A stretch of 64,000 bases of DNA from Prostheceraeus crozeri (GCA_907163375.1 CAJQUW010009001.1:1-64000), one strand, 5' to 3'. Positions 1 to 13,580 are shown, numbered from the stretch's first letter. A program made the numbers and translations. The notes: generated by a model not told the origin, from the sequence alone.

Positions 1-839
1 GAAATACCACTAAGTTTAAAATCACTGTAGCAACTTCAAGTAGAGTCCTAATCAAACAAGCTGCAATTGCATCTAAAGAAAAAATGGCTGAAATTAATTT
101 TTAAATATCAAGATGCAAAGTGCCCGTACATTCAAAGGACACCTCAGCACTTTTCGTCCCAATAGGCATGACATAGCTATCAGGATGGCTTATTCATAAG
201 TTGAGTACAATTTTTGCACGTATTAACCTATGTAGACAATAACCTCATATCGATGTACTCCTTTCGAACCCCCAGTTGCTGAGCGATTTTCGAGTTCTTT
301 TCCTTTTCCTGCGTTTCTCATCTCTTTCCAAAGAAAGCAACAGCATATTCTGGGCAAATCAGTCACGATATTTCGATTGAGCGCAAAGCCGAGAGTCTGA
401 TTCTCAATAAGGAAAATAACCTCGATCCTCCTACGCGAATATGCTGTAAATGTAATTCGACCAAGAATTAGGGATTGGTCGTCAGTGCTTGATTATCACT
501 GAGTGAATCCACTTCAGATAGGCAGAATAGACCATTGTGAGCCATATTTTAACTAATGAATGCAAATTAAGGCCGAAATATCCATTAGGAAAAATAACCC
601 ACAACACGCGGAATTTGAAATCTTTGATAGATGTTAAAATCGATGTAACAGACAGATGGAGCTTGTAACAGCCAGCTAATAGGCAGTAAATTGAATAGAG
701 CACATCAATTTATCTATATATGTAGCCAACACACTATACAGAAGCGTAGATTTGATAACCCTATTTTATGGGGTCAAGATGACTTAATTTATGGGGTCGA
801 AATGTCAGGGGGTCGAAATGACTTGACACCCGACGATCG

Positions 840-945
840 CGTTCATTGAACGTTCGTTGAGAGTTGGCACGCGAACCAAACTGATGGACAAAATTAGGTT
901 CGCGAACTTAGCAAATCCGAACCCTCAACGAACGTTCAATGAACG
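840..945. repeat. Perfect 22-bp inverted repeat (hairpin, possible MITE core)
   Basis: Bases 840-861 and 924-945 are exact reverse complements. Each arm contains TTGAACGTTCGTT, itself nearly palindromic. A second inner pair (GCGAACC near 871, GGTTCGC near 898) extends the symmetry. The loop is about 60 bases. It may be the core of a foldback element; no target duplication was identified. Confidence 0.75.
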
Positions 946-1768
946 TTCGTGCGCCGGTGGGGAGGAAGTCAACGAACTAGGCTTCATATATGCTAATAGG
1001 GTACAGCGAATATCAAGCGAGCAGCTAGCTTTTCAATGAAGTAAGCGATTAGCGCGCTACATTGGCATTCGAAAAGCATCGCCAATCGAGAGCGAACAGC
1101 AGCGTTTTTGCTCCTAAATTAGCAAGCTTTTCGCCAGCATTTTGCGAGACAAAACGGAAGCTATGCGCTCGTTATTCGCTCGAGATATGTGCCAGCTAAT
1201 CGCGAGCTTTTTTCCCAGTGGGGTACAATTATATACCTTGCAATATGGATAAAAACGTCTAAAATTATCAGTTTGATATAAAAATGTTGTTTTTCGTATC
1301 TATGTATCACAAATACATAGATATAATAATTATGTACATATAAAATATATACATAGAATAGAATTATAAAATAAAGTATAAATTAATAAATTATATAATA
1401 AAAACAATAAGATATCTTTTGGTATGAAAAACATAATTAACACATAGAAAATTAGATTTCGTCAAAATTGACGAAATGGCCGTTAAAAATAGGAAAATAT
1501 ACCGGACGTCCTATAGTGTTAATATTTTTCACCAACTTGTACTTCTTCAAAATTAATCGATCCTTTCTATGCAATAGAAATCCAATACATACAATTATGA
1601 TAAGTATGTAATATACTTATTATACTATTATACTTAGGGATAACATGAGCTATATCGACCTCCGGGGCAACGCCACGAAATTTCACTAAAGCTAGTCTCA
1701 CTGTTTCATTCTTTTTCGTATCTCATGCCAATGTGCCACATAATAGGATATCTGATTATATGCATCAA

Positions 1769-1823
1769 CCCGGTGAAAAAAAACTGTCGGCCAGACAATT
1801 TACCGAGTTTTTTTCACCGGGAA
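1769..1823. repeat. Hairpin with CCGGTGAAAAAAA arms
   Basis: CCCGGTGAAAAAAAACTG on the left pairs with the reverse complement of the stretch ending TTTTTTTCACCGGG on the right, with a loop of roughly 20 bases. No function is evident. Confidence 0.6.
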
Positions 1824-2548
1824 TATAGTCTACAAAAAATTTTTGCATTTTGAAAAGTGTAACAAGGCCTAAATTGTTGTCTGAATTTTGTAGGAAGTCT
1901 CAGGAGAGCAGCTCTTAACAAAATTGATTCTATTTTTTCAGGAAAAATAATTACAAGACCGACATATTATAAATCTGCAGATGAAGATCCAAAAACGATC
2001 GTGACCCCAGTTGACGGTATACGATTGTTTAGCATGATGCACCTAGCCCTTCTGACCTAGTAATAAATGAATTCGTTTCTATACCTCTGCCATTGTCGTT
2101 TTGAGATGTAGCCTACCAAATAACAACTGATATTGAGAATGGGATTTCGCATACATTTTTGGGATGTTTCATATATTTGCATCTACTGAAATTGGCAAAA
2201 TATGGATATCATGCAATACTTGACTTAAGTAAAAGTTCGACTACAGCAGTTTTATTGTCAATTTTGACACACTAGGAATAACTAATAATGGTAGCCGACT
2301 CCTAGTGCTCCTTTTGCCCTGCATTCTTGCTAGTAACATGCAGACGGCAGACATGAATGGGAGCTCTAATCTGCAATCCGAATGTCATGATTTTTAAGTT
2401 ATCAAAATACCGCATGAGAATCTGTCGACTTCTTAGATTACTGTTATTTGTCGATTGTTATTCTACGAGCACGCAATTTTTCAGTGTCCTTTCCATCTCG
2501 ATATATAAAGGAATTCACTGCAGTGTTATTCGAATTTACATGGAATCA

Positions 2549-2554
2549 TTTATT
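2549..2554 (-). promoter_or_regulatory. Candidate polyadenylation signal AATAAA
   Basis: On the minus strand, AATAAA occurs about 153 bases after the helicase stop codon. It is the first canonical hexamer found downstream, so it is a reasonable 3' end for the transcript. There is no transcript evidence, and a later site is possible. Confidence 0.4.
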
Positions 2555-2706
2555 TATCATGTTCGCAAAAGATTGAAATGAAAACATTTCATTTGATCAT
2601 CGATTTCGTGTACTTCGTTGAAAGTTCAACTCTTATACTGTCACTCAAAGGAGATTTACAAATACACAGACGAGACAGGTACATGAGAACTAGGGAACAT
2701 TAAAAA

Positions 2707-3395
2707 TCACTGCTGCCCCCATTGCGCAGGTCCCCAAGCACCGTATGAAGCTGCCTGAGGAGCCGCTGATTGTTGCGGTGGCTGTTGCTGATTTGTCTGT
2801 CCATAATTGTATTGCTCCGCACTATAATTACTACCATATTGCTGCTGTCCATAGTTATTATACGAACCAGTATGGTTTCCAGTTGCGTTAGAAGCTGGAG
2901 CACCTCCATAGCCCTGTGTCGACTGAACATTGCTGTTGTATCCTTGATAATTATTTCCCGTTGGTCGGGCCCACTGCTGATTCGCATTCGATTGTTGGTG
3001 TTCATTTCCTGCATTGCCATACTGCTGGTTCCATTGTTGAGAAGATCCGCTTTGCTGATTTCCGTACCCTGACCACTGGTTAGCCGTCCCATCGCCTTTC
3101 GGTGGCATTTGTTGCTGTGTGTTTTTCACTGGGTCGCCCCACCGCGATGCACGAGCATTTCCATTAGTTGGAGGTGGAGGTGGTCCGAAACGAGATCGCT
3201 TATCAGGAACACCAGAATTGATGGCACCTGGGGGTGGACGCTTATCGGAAAGATTTCCCATATTACCGCGTTTAGCAGCCCCGTTATCATACATGTGCAG
3301 GTTAGGTGCACTTGAAACTGGTTTCATCCCACGATTCATTCGACTTCCTGGAACTGACGGCAAAACCACCGCTGAAGTGAATCTGCCAGCCGCGT
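2707..3395 (-). CDS. DDX5/17: DEAD-box helicase last exon, Q/N/G/Y-rich tail
   Basis: The final exon encodes about 228 residues and the stop codon TGA. It starts after acceptor TTTTTTCAG. The sequence first shows basic and proline-rich stretches (DKRPPPGAI, RFGPPPPPTNGN). It then becomes a low-complexity tail rich in Gln, Asn, Gly, Tyr and Ser (NQQYGN, YGQQQYGSNY, GQTNQQQPPQQ). Such tails in DDX5/DDX17 relatives are disordered and support RNA binding and condensation; that role is inferred here. The tail is of the same type as vertebrate DDX17 but not closely alignable by eye. Overlapping frames on both strands are shadows of this repetitive composition. Confidence 0.88.
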
Positions 3396-5429
3396 CTGAA
3401 AAAACAAAAAAAGCAAGTTACCTAATAATGCAATTTAACCTCTATTCAAGAATATGTTGTCTTCAGTTCATGCATATATGAGCAAGTCGCATCCAAGGTC
3501 ACCACTCAATTCTAAATTAATTCAATTTCATATCCGCGATTTGATATCTCCAGTCGCCACGTTTTTCAGTAATCTATAGTTATCTAGACAATTTATGCGA
3601 CTCCCAACAAAATTACTAATTTTGGCACTACTTTGTTCGCCGAAGCAAAGGAAATCGCTGGAGAACGTCAGGAACTTCTCGTCTCGATACATACAAATCC
3701 CGGATGGGTGCAAACAGGGTGACCACTTCACGAGTCCAAAATTTGAACCACACTTTGGCATGGCAGAGGTAACGAATATTACAATTTACCACGAATACGC
3801 ACAAGTACGAGGTAACGAATACGCACAAGTTACCAATAAGTTATAATGATTTTAAGCCTACTTGCTTTTTGTCACCAATTGTAAAAATTTCTGCAATTCT
3901 ACGTCGGTGTTGCCACTTTCGTAAACGGAAAAAAATCCCCGATATGAAATACCCCTAAATCAGATGCAGAAATCTAGGAAAATGCATTTAAGCCACTGTA
4001 TGCATTAGGGGTGCACCGGATTTGGCATTTTTTGCAAATACGGCCTTTCTAGCACCTGTAATGGCATTACACCGACTATTGTTCTTAGCTATTTTAGTAA
4101 ATTTCATTTACATTTTCTTACAACTAATTTTTGTTTTCCTTAATTTATTCGTTTTTCCATTTTGTACATGCATGTTCTTCGGGATTTTTTAAGAGTTGAT
4201 GGTCAGGTTGGTTTTGTTTAATCTTCAACGTTGTCTTCAACCCAACCCTACCTAGCCCTAATTTATAATGAATTTATAATACAATGTAGCTCGTTAATGA
4301 ATACAATGTAAATGTAGCTCGTTAATGATTGGCGAAAAAATACTTATCATGTTTTCAGATATTACCTTACTGGCGGGCAGACACTTTTAGATCTTTTCTC
4401 TTAAATATATTTTGTTAAGAGAAAATTGTACCGGTACCAATACATACATGTACCATGACTGTTTGCATGTGTATTGTGTATTCTGCACGTACTGTATATG
4501 TGTAGACTAGTATGGAAACTTTTGCCATCAAAATTTAGCATCCTTCTAGTGACTAACCACTAGTTTTTTTATCAAATGGTATTTTGAAGGCATTATCATC
4601 TACATGTATAATTACAACCACTTCCACTGTTGCATGTATAATCGAAAGTAAACAACCAAACTGATAAACAAGCTCTTGAAGTTTGAACATCAAGAGTCAT
4701 TGCTTCACTTTATTGAACAATCATATTTGTAAATCAGAATATGATTGATAGGCTATCAAGAAAAATTACAACATGATTGATCATCTGTTAAAACGACGTA
4801 AAAGTCAAAATCCGCAACAAATTACGTAGTTCAGGTTCGTTCAAAAACCAACCTAACCACAACCCTGACACTGACCACAACCATAACTTTGACCCAAACC
4901 CCAAAACAAATTAATGTAATATCTTAAATGGTGGGCACTTTCTTTTTTGGTGGTCAGGATCCCTTGAGCTCGTAATACACACAGTAGGTTTCAGGGACAG
5001 CTAATATATATGTTCCTTACAAATCGTCACGTAAATTCGCCACGTATCATTTTTTGTTATAATTTTTTTCATCTCGTTGGATGTGGTCAGTATGTAACCA
5101 AGTATCCCGATTAATAATGCTCCAGAAGTCATTTATGGCTTTGCCAAAAGATATTGGCAAGATATCAATAACATGGGTATGACTGCCAAGGAATTTATCA
5201 ACTTTGTTTGGTTTTCTGAACGACTTTGTCATCTTCTAAAAAATATCTCATTATCTCCGAAATTTTCAGAATATCTCCGGAGAGATAACGCTGCTACATT
5301 GTTCATACACAGGACAGGGTAGACCAAATCGCATTTTAAATAGGTTTCAAGATTACGAGCATCGATATGTTAATGTTGTACCAGCACGCCTTTCAAAGCG
5401 TGTTGTCTTTAGATTATCTGCTTAAAGGC

Positions 5430-7084
5430 GCGTTTACACGTGAAACTTTATTGCTGCTACCTGCAATCAGATAGCAGAGTCCGTTTACACTTGATTGCGA
5501 GATCAGGATCCATGCCAGCTAGAAACTTTTCGAGAATGTTACCGACATTGAAGATCTTTTGTGGCGAATCGGATCGAAGATAAGAAAGGAGGACACTTCA
5601 ATGCGTGCAAGACTTCTAGAAAGCGATCGAGTCATGGCATGCCGCTACTATTGAATTTAAATTATTCTTTGACATGTTATTTTAAGACATTTTTTGAAAC
5701 GCTTTTAGAGCTTATCACGATTAAATTAAGCATAAGACTGCATGTAGCAACCATAACTCATGAATTGTTTTCACTTCACTTCAGTAAATGCAGTTATTGC
5801 ATACATCCTGACAATGCAAAACTATTGTACCACACTTGAAATTTAGGTAGCAGCATCGAGTAGCATGTATGTATAAGCCATTATATACATTGCAAATGAT
5901 AACGCATCAGTAGACTTAGACTAGACCTCCTCCCCCCCCCCCACTAGACTTCCCACTATTCTGCACCAAAATAATACGATAATGATACGATAAATGATAT
6001 AGGCTATCGGTGCTGAAATTAAACTCTTAATGCATCTGTTGACTCGCGACTTTCATCTGAACTTTGAATGACCTTCATTGCCTCACATTTCGTGACAAAT
6101 CTATCGCCGGCAACACTCCGCAACTTTTTTTATTGATTTCGTTGTGGACAGGAACTGAGTCATGAGGCTTTGCATCTTTCGCTACCTCCTTGTTGTCTAT
6201 TTTGAATTTCGCGGCAACCTTCATCCATGCGCCTTTCTTATTCTACCTCAATATTTGTGACTGTGCGCGTTCCACAAGCAGGGATACTGTTCGCATTCAC
6301 CGATCAGATCATCGGTCAACGTCCTTGTCCATTCACTTTTCGTTTGTGGCATTTCATTGTCAATGTCAGTCATTGTTGTAACAGCGATCATGCTTCCACT
6401 AAATGTTTGCTGAAATGTTGCACAAATTTGTCGATGTCAACATTACAACCAATCAATCAATGTTTCACTTTATTGGAGAAAGATGAGTCCCACCTACTGA
6501 TGTTTTTTATCTATTGCACAGTTGCCAAGTGGTCTAGCACTAACACACGACTGCAAAGTCGATTAAATTCCCACGCAAAAATAAGGATGTAAGTAATGTC
6601 TTGTGGTCAGGAATTCCAGATCAAATAATGCCAGATGATCCCACAAGCAGGCGGGGTTTCTTGTACAGTGATAAGTCAAGAAAACAAATTTTGTCCTGGT
6701 AAAATGAAGCTGAAATCGACGTAAAATGCATACACAATAGCACAATAGTGGTTAGTAGCATAGCAAAAGCAGAACATATGCATGTAAATGAATCATGCAT
6801 ATTAGCACATCATTAGTAATTCAATAGCTGATGATAATGAGGAAAGCAAGAACAAATCCAGCCACCAAGAAGTCAGGTCACTGTGGAATCACTGTGGGGT
6901 CACAGTCGTATGAGTGTCAGTAGAAGTGTAAGCTCTAAGTTGCGCCTCGATCAGGAACCGCTTACACGTGCAATTTTTCACTGACACTCGGTTGCAGCAA
7001 CTTCTAAAAATGTCAGCAATCTAGTGTCAGTAGCGTTTACACGGGAAATTTAGGTGACAGCAATAAAGTTTCATGTGTAAACGT
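5430..7084. mobile_element. Non-autonomous DNA element with GTTTACAC terminal inverted repeats
   Basis: The left end reads CGTTTACACGTGAAACTTTA and continues TTGCTG. The right end, reversed, reads CGTTTACACATGAAACTTTA and continues identically, so 25 of 26 bases agree. Extra copies of GTTTACAC lie just inside each end (near 5482 and 7035). The interior of about 1.6 kb has no transposase. The superfamily is not established; hAT-like is a guess. No clear target-site duplication was found. Confidence 0.65.
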
Positions 7085-7893
7085 ACAAACCATAAGCTCT
7101 GCAAAATATTTGCCGCAATGAAATGCTCAGTTATCTGTTTACAAAAATTTAGGTTTTATGTTAAATAGGCCACGCTCTAACAATGAATATTCACATTGTA
7201 CATTTCAACAAATCAGAGCAGGAAGCACTGAAATTCTTTTCTATAATAGTTGGTCAAGCACAGACATATGCATATGATAGGCCAATGTTGATTATTTTGA
7301 TTTTGGCAAATAGGAACAATCAAGTGGTCTCAAGTGGTGTACAATCATTGATCTATATTGATTCTTAAGGCAGTAAAACAGTATCCCAACAGCAGTAAAC
7401 CCTTCAATGTCCTAACAATTGCGAAATTGGATTCCGTCGGAGATCTTATCTATGTGATCATGCTCATGCTCTGTCTAGTCAGTTCCGCATCAGGAGTTTA
7501 TTTGTCCGCTGCATCGATCTTTCTGATATCTTTATTCGTCATTCTTTTAGAGATTCCAACCTCTTATGAGAGATAAAGCAACCAAATCTTTCTCGTGAAT
7601 TTATTTCTTACAAAACGCTTTATATTCCTGAATGATATGCGCAACACTATAATGCGTAAGTTGGGCATATTCATCCCGTATGTCGACCGCATCAGACACT
7701 TCAAGCTTCCAATTGAGTTGTCTAAATGAAGTGACTGAAATTTTTGATTAAAACAAAACACCTAGTTGACCGAGGGCAGCAGGAAGAATGACTTTGAATT
7801 TTAGTTTTCACTGCAGGAAAAAATATTTAGAAATATAGAGTAATGGAAGGTAATCCTAGCTGCTACTAAGCTTTTTTGTGAAAGATTTTCTTG

Positions 7894-8018
7894 AGCTGGA
7901 AAGAGTCAGGTTTTTAGATAGTGATTTTTTTCAAGATGTACTAAATTTTTCGATTGCTATCATCTATTACTCTTTGAAAAAAATAACATCTCTAAAAACC
8001 TGACTCGCTCCAACTCAA
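7894..8018. repeat. Imperfect hairpin, arms of about 42 bp
   Basis: GAGTCAGGTTTTTAGA at 7904 onward is mirrored by TCTAAAAACCTGACTC near 7992, within arms of about 42 bp that differ at several bases. It is probably a small foldback element. Confidence 0.55.
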
Positions 8019-8089
8019 AAAATATTGTACCATGAATAGTCAGGGCATCTTTCAAGTACTTTAAGGCAACTTATCCGAAATTTTTTTAT

Positions 8090-8415
8090 CATCCCTACCC
8101 CATAGCACAAAGCCATGCTAGCAAGCTTGTGGTGGGGCGGTCTTTACATGCTCACAACTATCACCAGGTTAGGGTCGGCAACAGGGGTTTGCAATTCACC
8201 CAAGAAAAAACCCGGAAAATCGGGAAAAATCAGGGGTTGAATGCATAAATTTGAAATATCTACATTAGATTAATTTCGCATAAAAACCGGAAAATTGCGA
8301 TCCCTGGTCGGCAACCTCCAGTGAGAGCGGTGGCACCTCCTGATGCGGACAGACTCGAACCTTGGACCTTCTGAACCTCCGCACCGAAGTGCGACCCTTA
8401 GGCAAATGACACAAA
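8090..8415 (-). repeat. Probable tRNA-derived SINE, split by a hAT MITE
   Basis: On the minus strand the sequence carries a box B-like AAGGTTCGAGTC, as in the T arm of a tRNA, followed by a unique body. The body continues on the far side of the 125-bp hAT insertion at 8182-8306. Box A is weak. The outer limits are approximate. Confidence 0.4.
8182..8306. mobile_element. 125-bp hAT-type MITE with 8-bp target duplication
   Basis: The element starts CAGGGGTTTGCAATT and ends with the complement of CAGGGATCGCAATT. It is flanked by exact 8-bp copies GTCGGCAA at 8174-8181 and 8307-8314. The 8-bp duplication and CAG termini are diagnostic of hAT. It has no coding capacity. Confidence 0.88.
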
Positions 8416-11400
8416 CCCATTTAGGTTGAAGTTGGATATTAAGCAGAAATTTTATCAAAGGCATTAATGTTCTGATCGCTACGGGACAGTATTGCTAGGC
8501 AACGTTTATTCAAATCAATGGGCAGAGAAGAGAAGTTGAAACTTCACATAAAATTAAACGAGTGCCTAACACATCGTGTACAGTTGTGCTGCGATTGCAT
8601 CATTTCAATGTGTCAGGAATCACGATCGTTACTCTGGTGGAAAATCCCACACATCAAAATGTATGAAGACCCTTTTCTGAAAATGTTATAATAAACAGAA
8701 TAGATAAATCAATCGGTACGATACGATATCTCCTTTAAATAACGAAATAATGAATACTACATCGTCTAACATCGAAAGTTCGAATTTTTGGAAAAAGATT
8801 TGATAATTTTTTACGTTGTAGACCCTGCACGTTTTCGCCGCTGATGAAGAGTTAATGCCTTTTCTAGTGCGAGGCAGACAGTTGATTAGGTGATAAGCTA
8901 TGTTGCACCAACTATGTCTTAGCTTTTGAGAGCACGGCTGTGCAGCCATCGGCGAGTGGATATGTATGTTGCATGCCGCCTCCAACATAGCCTACAAAGA
9001 TCAATTTCAGCTGTGTCACTGCTCCAAATGTCGGATGATGCGTGATTTGTGACTATCTGATCGCTATCTGATGTACAGTAGCGATTTCCATTAATGACTG
9101 ACTTCTTAACTAAGATTTCCAAGAATGAGCATTTACATGAAATCAAATTCGAATGTGCTTGTAAATGTTGTAATTATAAAATAGATTTCAGAAGTCCTAA
9201 ACAGACGTGCATCTGAAGTCCTGCAACACTCATTATAATAAATTTTACAAACCATAAAAAAGATGAATACTGATATGAATGCAGCTTGTAATGCCACTAT
9301 GATCACAAATTTCAATAACCGGATTGCTGAATCTTCTCATCGCTTGTCACCTGTCTGTTATACAACGCTTCTAATGGTTCTAAGCATTTGCAATCAATGA
9401 CTGATGCAAGATAAAATCCATGATGCGCTACCATAATCCATCATCTTTATCCTAATCCTGTTTTAAGTATTACAAAGAAATCAACAGGGAATATGTTTGA
9501 CTGGCTTTTTAAACCTGATCAAAAGAAATATTTAACAGATTAATTGTCTCGTTTGTTTGATTTATTCACGTTATCACATTATGTTTGATTTGATTATCAC
9601 GGATAAATATCAGACCATCATTTGATTGTAGGCCTGCATACATGATAAGTTATACCTCAACTAACAGTACTTCAGATCTGCGAAAAGTTCTAACCGATAA
9701 TCCTCATATTGAGCAGCGCCTAACATTCAGCAACATAAATGCTCTCCTGGATACTCGATAGCTCTCATAATTCGGATGCGGATTTGCCAACAACAAAAAA
9801 AGCCTTCAATTGAAGCCGATGCAGAATACATACTTGTACCAATGTTTGACTATTTGTGTTTCACCATTATAGAACTGATTAAATAAGTTGAATTCATTAA
9901 GTAGGCGTGAATGCACCTACACTCTACATTCGACTTACTTATAGTATTCATCAGGCTTGTATCTAAGCTTACATTTCGACTTCGAATACGATGCATGTTT
10001 AGGCAAATATATCATTGACTAACAAAGCCGTAAAACATTTCGGTCAAATATAAGGCTTTTAACATAGTAAGAACAAAAATTGAGGATATTTTCGGTTTTC
10101 AGGTCACCGCGGCAGGCCTTCAATAGTTGCATAACGAACATCTGGAATTATAACGTCGATAACAAGTAGAACAAAGTACTTAGATACTTACTTTTGTCAT
10201 AATCTGAAATTTAAAAAATGGACTGATGGGTACACAGTGACTCAAAACCAATACTAAAAAAATTGCTCGACTCCACGTTAAAATGTAGACGCAACGCTTT
10301 CATAGCGAATCACACTTGTCAAATTTAAGTAGCCTCAGCTCTGGCCATTACAAGAATATGTACTGCTATAGCCATCAAGCGTGTCGCAACTTGATGTGGC
10401 TTGGAATAACAACTGCCGATCCTTATCGTATCACTCAAAAAGTCAACATGTATTAAGCACCGAAATCCACTGGCTTGGAAATTGACTTCTATTCCCTTTG
10501 AAGCATGTAATGCACAAACGCATGCTCGTTTTACTACATTTGACATTTGGTTTTGGAGTATGCTTTTGATACTTATCTTGATACTCTTGATAATTATCCA
10601 AAACTCATTCTAAAACTTCTAATGTCCTCTAGTGCCGAGAAATTGGGGATTCAACTATTGGCCAAAATGTTTTTTAAATTGTTCAAGCGAAATAGGAGCA
10701 TATTGTTGGTATTTTTGGTCTGTGTAACAAACGTCATTGAATAATTGATGTCATTATCCATGCCCTTCGCAGCCCGAGAGCACGACAATCTAATGAAGGA
10801 CCTTTCGAAACCATTTTCAAGTTATGGCGTGCAAACAGAGCGATGACGAGAAATCGGTAAAGCATTCTTACTTCAAACTAACTGATGTCACTCTTCGAGA
10901 TTCAAGGATCATGAAAAAATGTTGCGAATTTGTAGATGAATTGATCGACATAAAATGCCACAAAACGACACCACAGGTTTACATTTGTATGCGGCATTCG
11001 CTTTGTTGTAGACATCTCTTAAAAAACTTAATTCAAATATAGCAGTTACTTTCCTTTTATGATTATTACTTCTTTCTCGTTCATAGCAATTGCACCTGCA
11101 ATGCAGTAATTCAACTGATCAGGACACTCTATTCACCGGTAACTGCGCACATTGAGTATCCTTGCCGAAACGAAGCAGAAGCTATGAAACCAGTTATCCA
11201 ATCAATTGATGACAAAGACAACACTTCAAATTGACAGATTCTGAAGTTTTTTTCATAGCCCCTGACTTGGACCAAACTCGCATTTTGCAGAGAAAATGGT
11301 TTATTTTATTATTATTATTTTTTTTATTTGGAGACTTGACTTATCCAATGCATTCTAAATAAAAATTTGATAGGTTTATCAGCATTACCTGATTTACAGG

Positions 11401-11575
11401 ATGAAAACAAGAAACAATTGTTATCTAAAAATTGATTTAAAGAATAGAGTAAATTTGAAATGTACCCACTTTTTGAGAAACATGCAAAATTAAAGGATGA
11501 TCAGTTCCTTATGAAACAATCTGCAGTTGTTGCTGAGTAGTTCTGTTATTTAAATTTAGTTTTGACAGATTTATC

Positions 11576-13580
11576 CAGTGATGCAACCTCGATTAGATTT
11601 TAATCGAGGTCGTCCTCGAAATAAGTTATATTTTATTGACCTTGTTACCGGGCACCTGTATGAAAGGAAAACAAAATATGTGTTTATCATGGAATTAATC
11701 ACGCTGTATCAACACACTGAAAATATGATTGTAATCTATAATAGTTTTAATTAGTGAATTACCAAATCCATCGAGTATGTCTATTAGGTAGAATGGTAAC
11801 CCCGTATCTATTAAATTCCCAAATGTGTATACACTTTCGATTTTATTAAATGAACTCAAGGGAGATGCAGGTGTTATTTTCACCAAATGTGAGATATGCA
11901 AATTCTTGCAGTTTTGCAGAAATTACAGCGGAGTTGAGCTATCATGATAGTAATGCAGAAGGAATGATGGTATTTTGCAGATTCCCAGTGACATGACAGC
12001 CTTGGAGATCTAATGTTTGTTAAATTGGCAATTCGATGTTCTTATTACTTTCATGTTCAACCTCAAGAGTATTTTCTTGCAACTGGCAGAGCAAAATCAC
12101 AATTAAAGACTGACTTCAATTAACTTTGAAAGATGTAAATGGGTCCACATCACTATTCAGATTCTAGAAATGAAACATAAGTTTTGTGAATCATGAAATG
12201 ATGCCGGTGAAAATTGAAGTAAAAACTTGAAATTTCAGCCAAGAAAGCACGAATAATATTCACTTTTTCATGAAGACTTTCATTGTAATACAATTCATGA
12301 AATTCCCTTTGAAATTAGCTTTATTTCCACTTAGGATGCTTATTAGTAAACATTCATTGCTTTTGATATCCAACTTGTTTCATGCTACTTATATAGGGGA
12401 GTCATCTCGGTAGTATATAAATTGGCAAATTTTGACTTTTTCAAAACTGCACAAATAATTTTTTAAACCACGGGAACGTAATCTCCGCAAAAAAACTGAA
12501 TCTTTTGATATAAAATTTTTCACTGTATGCAGATACTTTTTCGAGTCGACACCTCCTATATATCCCTACTCTATGACCACATCATAAAGTATTACTCAAT
12601 ATATGACATAAATTCGCTGCAAAACAACGACCAATCTCAACAGGTGCTTTCTTTGGACACAAAGAATCTTGAATTCAAATTATGTATACACAAAATTTGA
12701 ATGATTACAACAAATGTTATGGAAGCATACAAATATACTTGCAGTACCGCCGCCAGGACGAGCTTCTGCATGGAATCAGACCGAATGAGACTTTCACAGA
12801 ATGTTCTACACCCTGTGACAAATACGAAAATGCGCATCTTCCGAGTTCTATCGAGTTCCTTTGATCTACAAACAATATCTAAGTAAAAGACATGTTATGT
12901 GAAGTTTCGACCAATATCACTTTGGTGTGTTTACTCCGACTATGCGACATCTATTAACTCTAGCTATATGATTTATGATGTCTTGATATCGTCTTATCAC
13001 TTTTTATCAAGTGCCAGATTAAACTTCAATGTGCGATATTTGCAAGAATGTGGTTAGATGCATTAGGTTTGAGCCAAAATTTGATCATGTTAACCTTACT
13101 AAAATGCTTGGTGAATCCAAATATGTTTGTAGGTGAAGGTATATGGTTATATGACTTCATGCCCTGACATCTTGCCAAAAACCATTGCGCTACAGTTAAT
13201 TGATCTCGCACAGTCGGAGTAAACACACCGAACTGATATTTTGGTCGAGACAATTTCCCTTCAATTAGCATGTCATTTTCTTTGATCTTGACCATATATA
13301 AATCAAAGGAAATAGGAAGGCGCGCATTTTCGTAGCAGTCATGGGTTGTAGAACATGTTGTGTCCATAGTATTTGCTACGATCATTCCAAAGTGTGATAT
13401 AAATAGGGGCGAAGGAGCAAATCAGCATGAATAAACAAAGGAATTAAATAAATTTGAAATGATGAAAAAATTATGTAATTATCTTACTACTTTTCAGTCC
13501 GACCTCGACCTCGATTAAAATCTGCTTAATCGAGGTGAGGTTAGACCATCGAGGCCTGCGAGGTCGAGGTTGCACCTCTA
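11576..13580. mobile_element. Possible decayed hAT element with TGCAACCTCGA ends
   Basis: The left end contains TGCAACCTCGATTAG and the right end, reversed, TGCAACCTCGACCTCG. Flanking octamers GATTTATC and AATTAATC agree at 6 of 8 bases, so a degraded target duplication is possible. The interior has no transposase, but holds the inverted repeat at 12796-13365. Confidence 0.4.
12796..13365. repeat. Long imperfect inverted repeat
   Basis: The arms (about 12796-12965 and 13197-13365) share blocks such as ACGAAAATGCGC, CCTTTGAT and GGTGTGTTTACTCCGACT in opposite orientation, with indels between them. The right arm lies in a 119-codon minus-strand frame of unknown nature. This looks like a foldback structure or two opposed copies of one repeat. 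Confidence 0.6.

Larger units (their letters stand above)
1..2540. other. Region downstream of the helicase gene, no gene seen
   Basis: No coding feature could be supported here. Short reading frames of 60-75 codons lack recognisable domains. The region holds an inverted repeat at 840-945, a hairpin at 1769-1823, three copies of a short GGGGTC-containing motif at about 767-815, and AT-rich sequence at 1300-1450. Confidence 0.6.

Noticed and set aside
2700-3369. Additional open frames on both strands across the last helicase exon
   Set aside because: They overlap a repetitive Gln/Asn/Gly-coding sequence, have no recognisable domains and are frame shadows.
13026-13385. 119-codon minus-strand frame as a host gene
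   Set aside because: It lies in an inverted repeat within an intron, has no known domain and no splice context.
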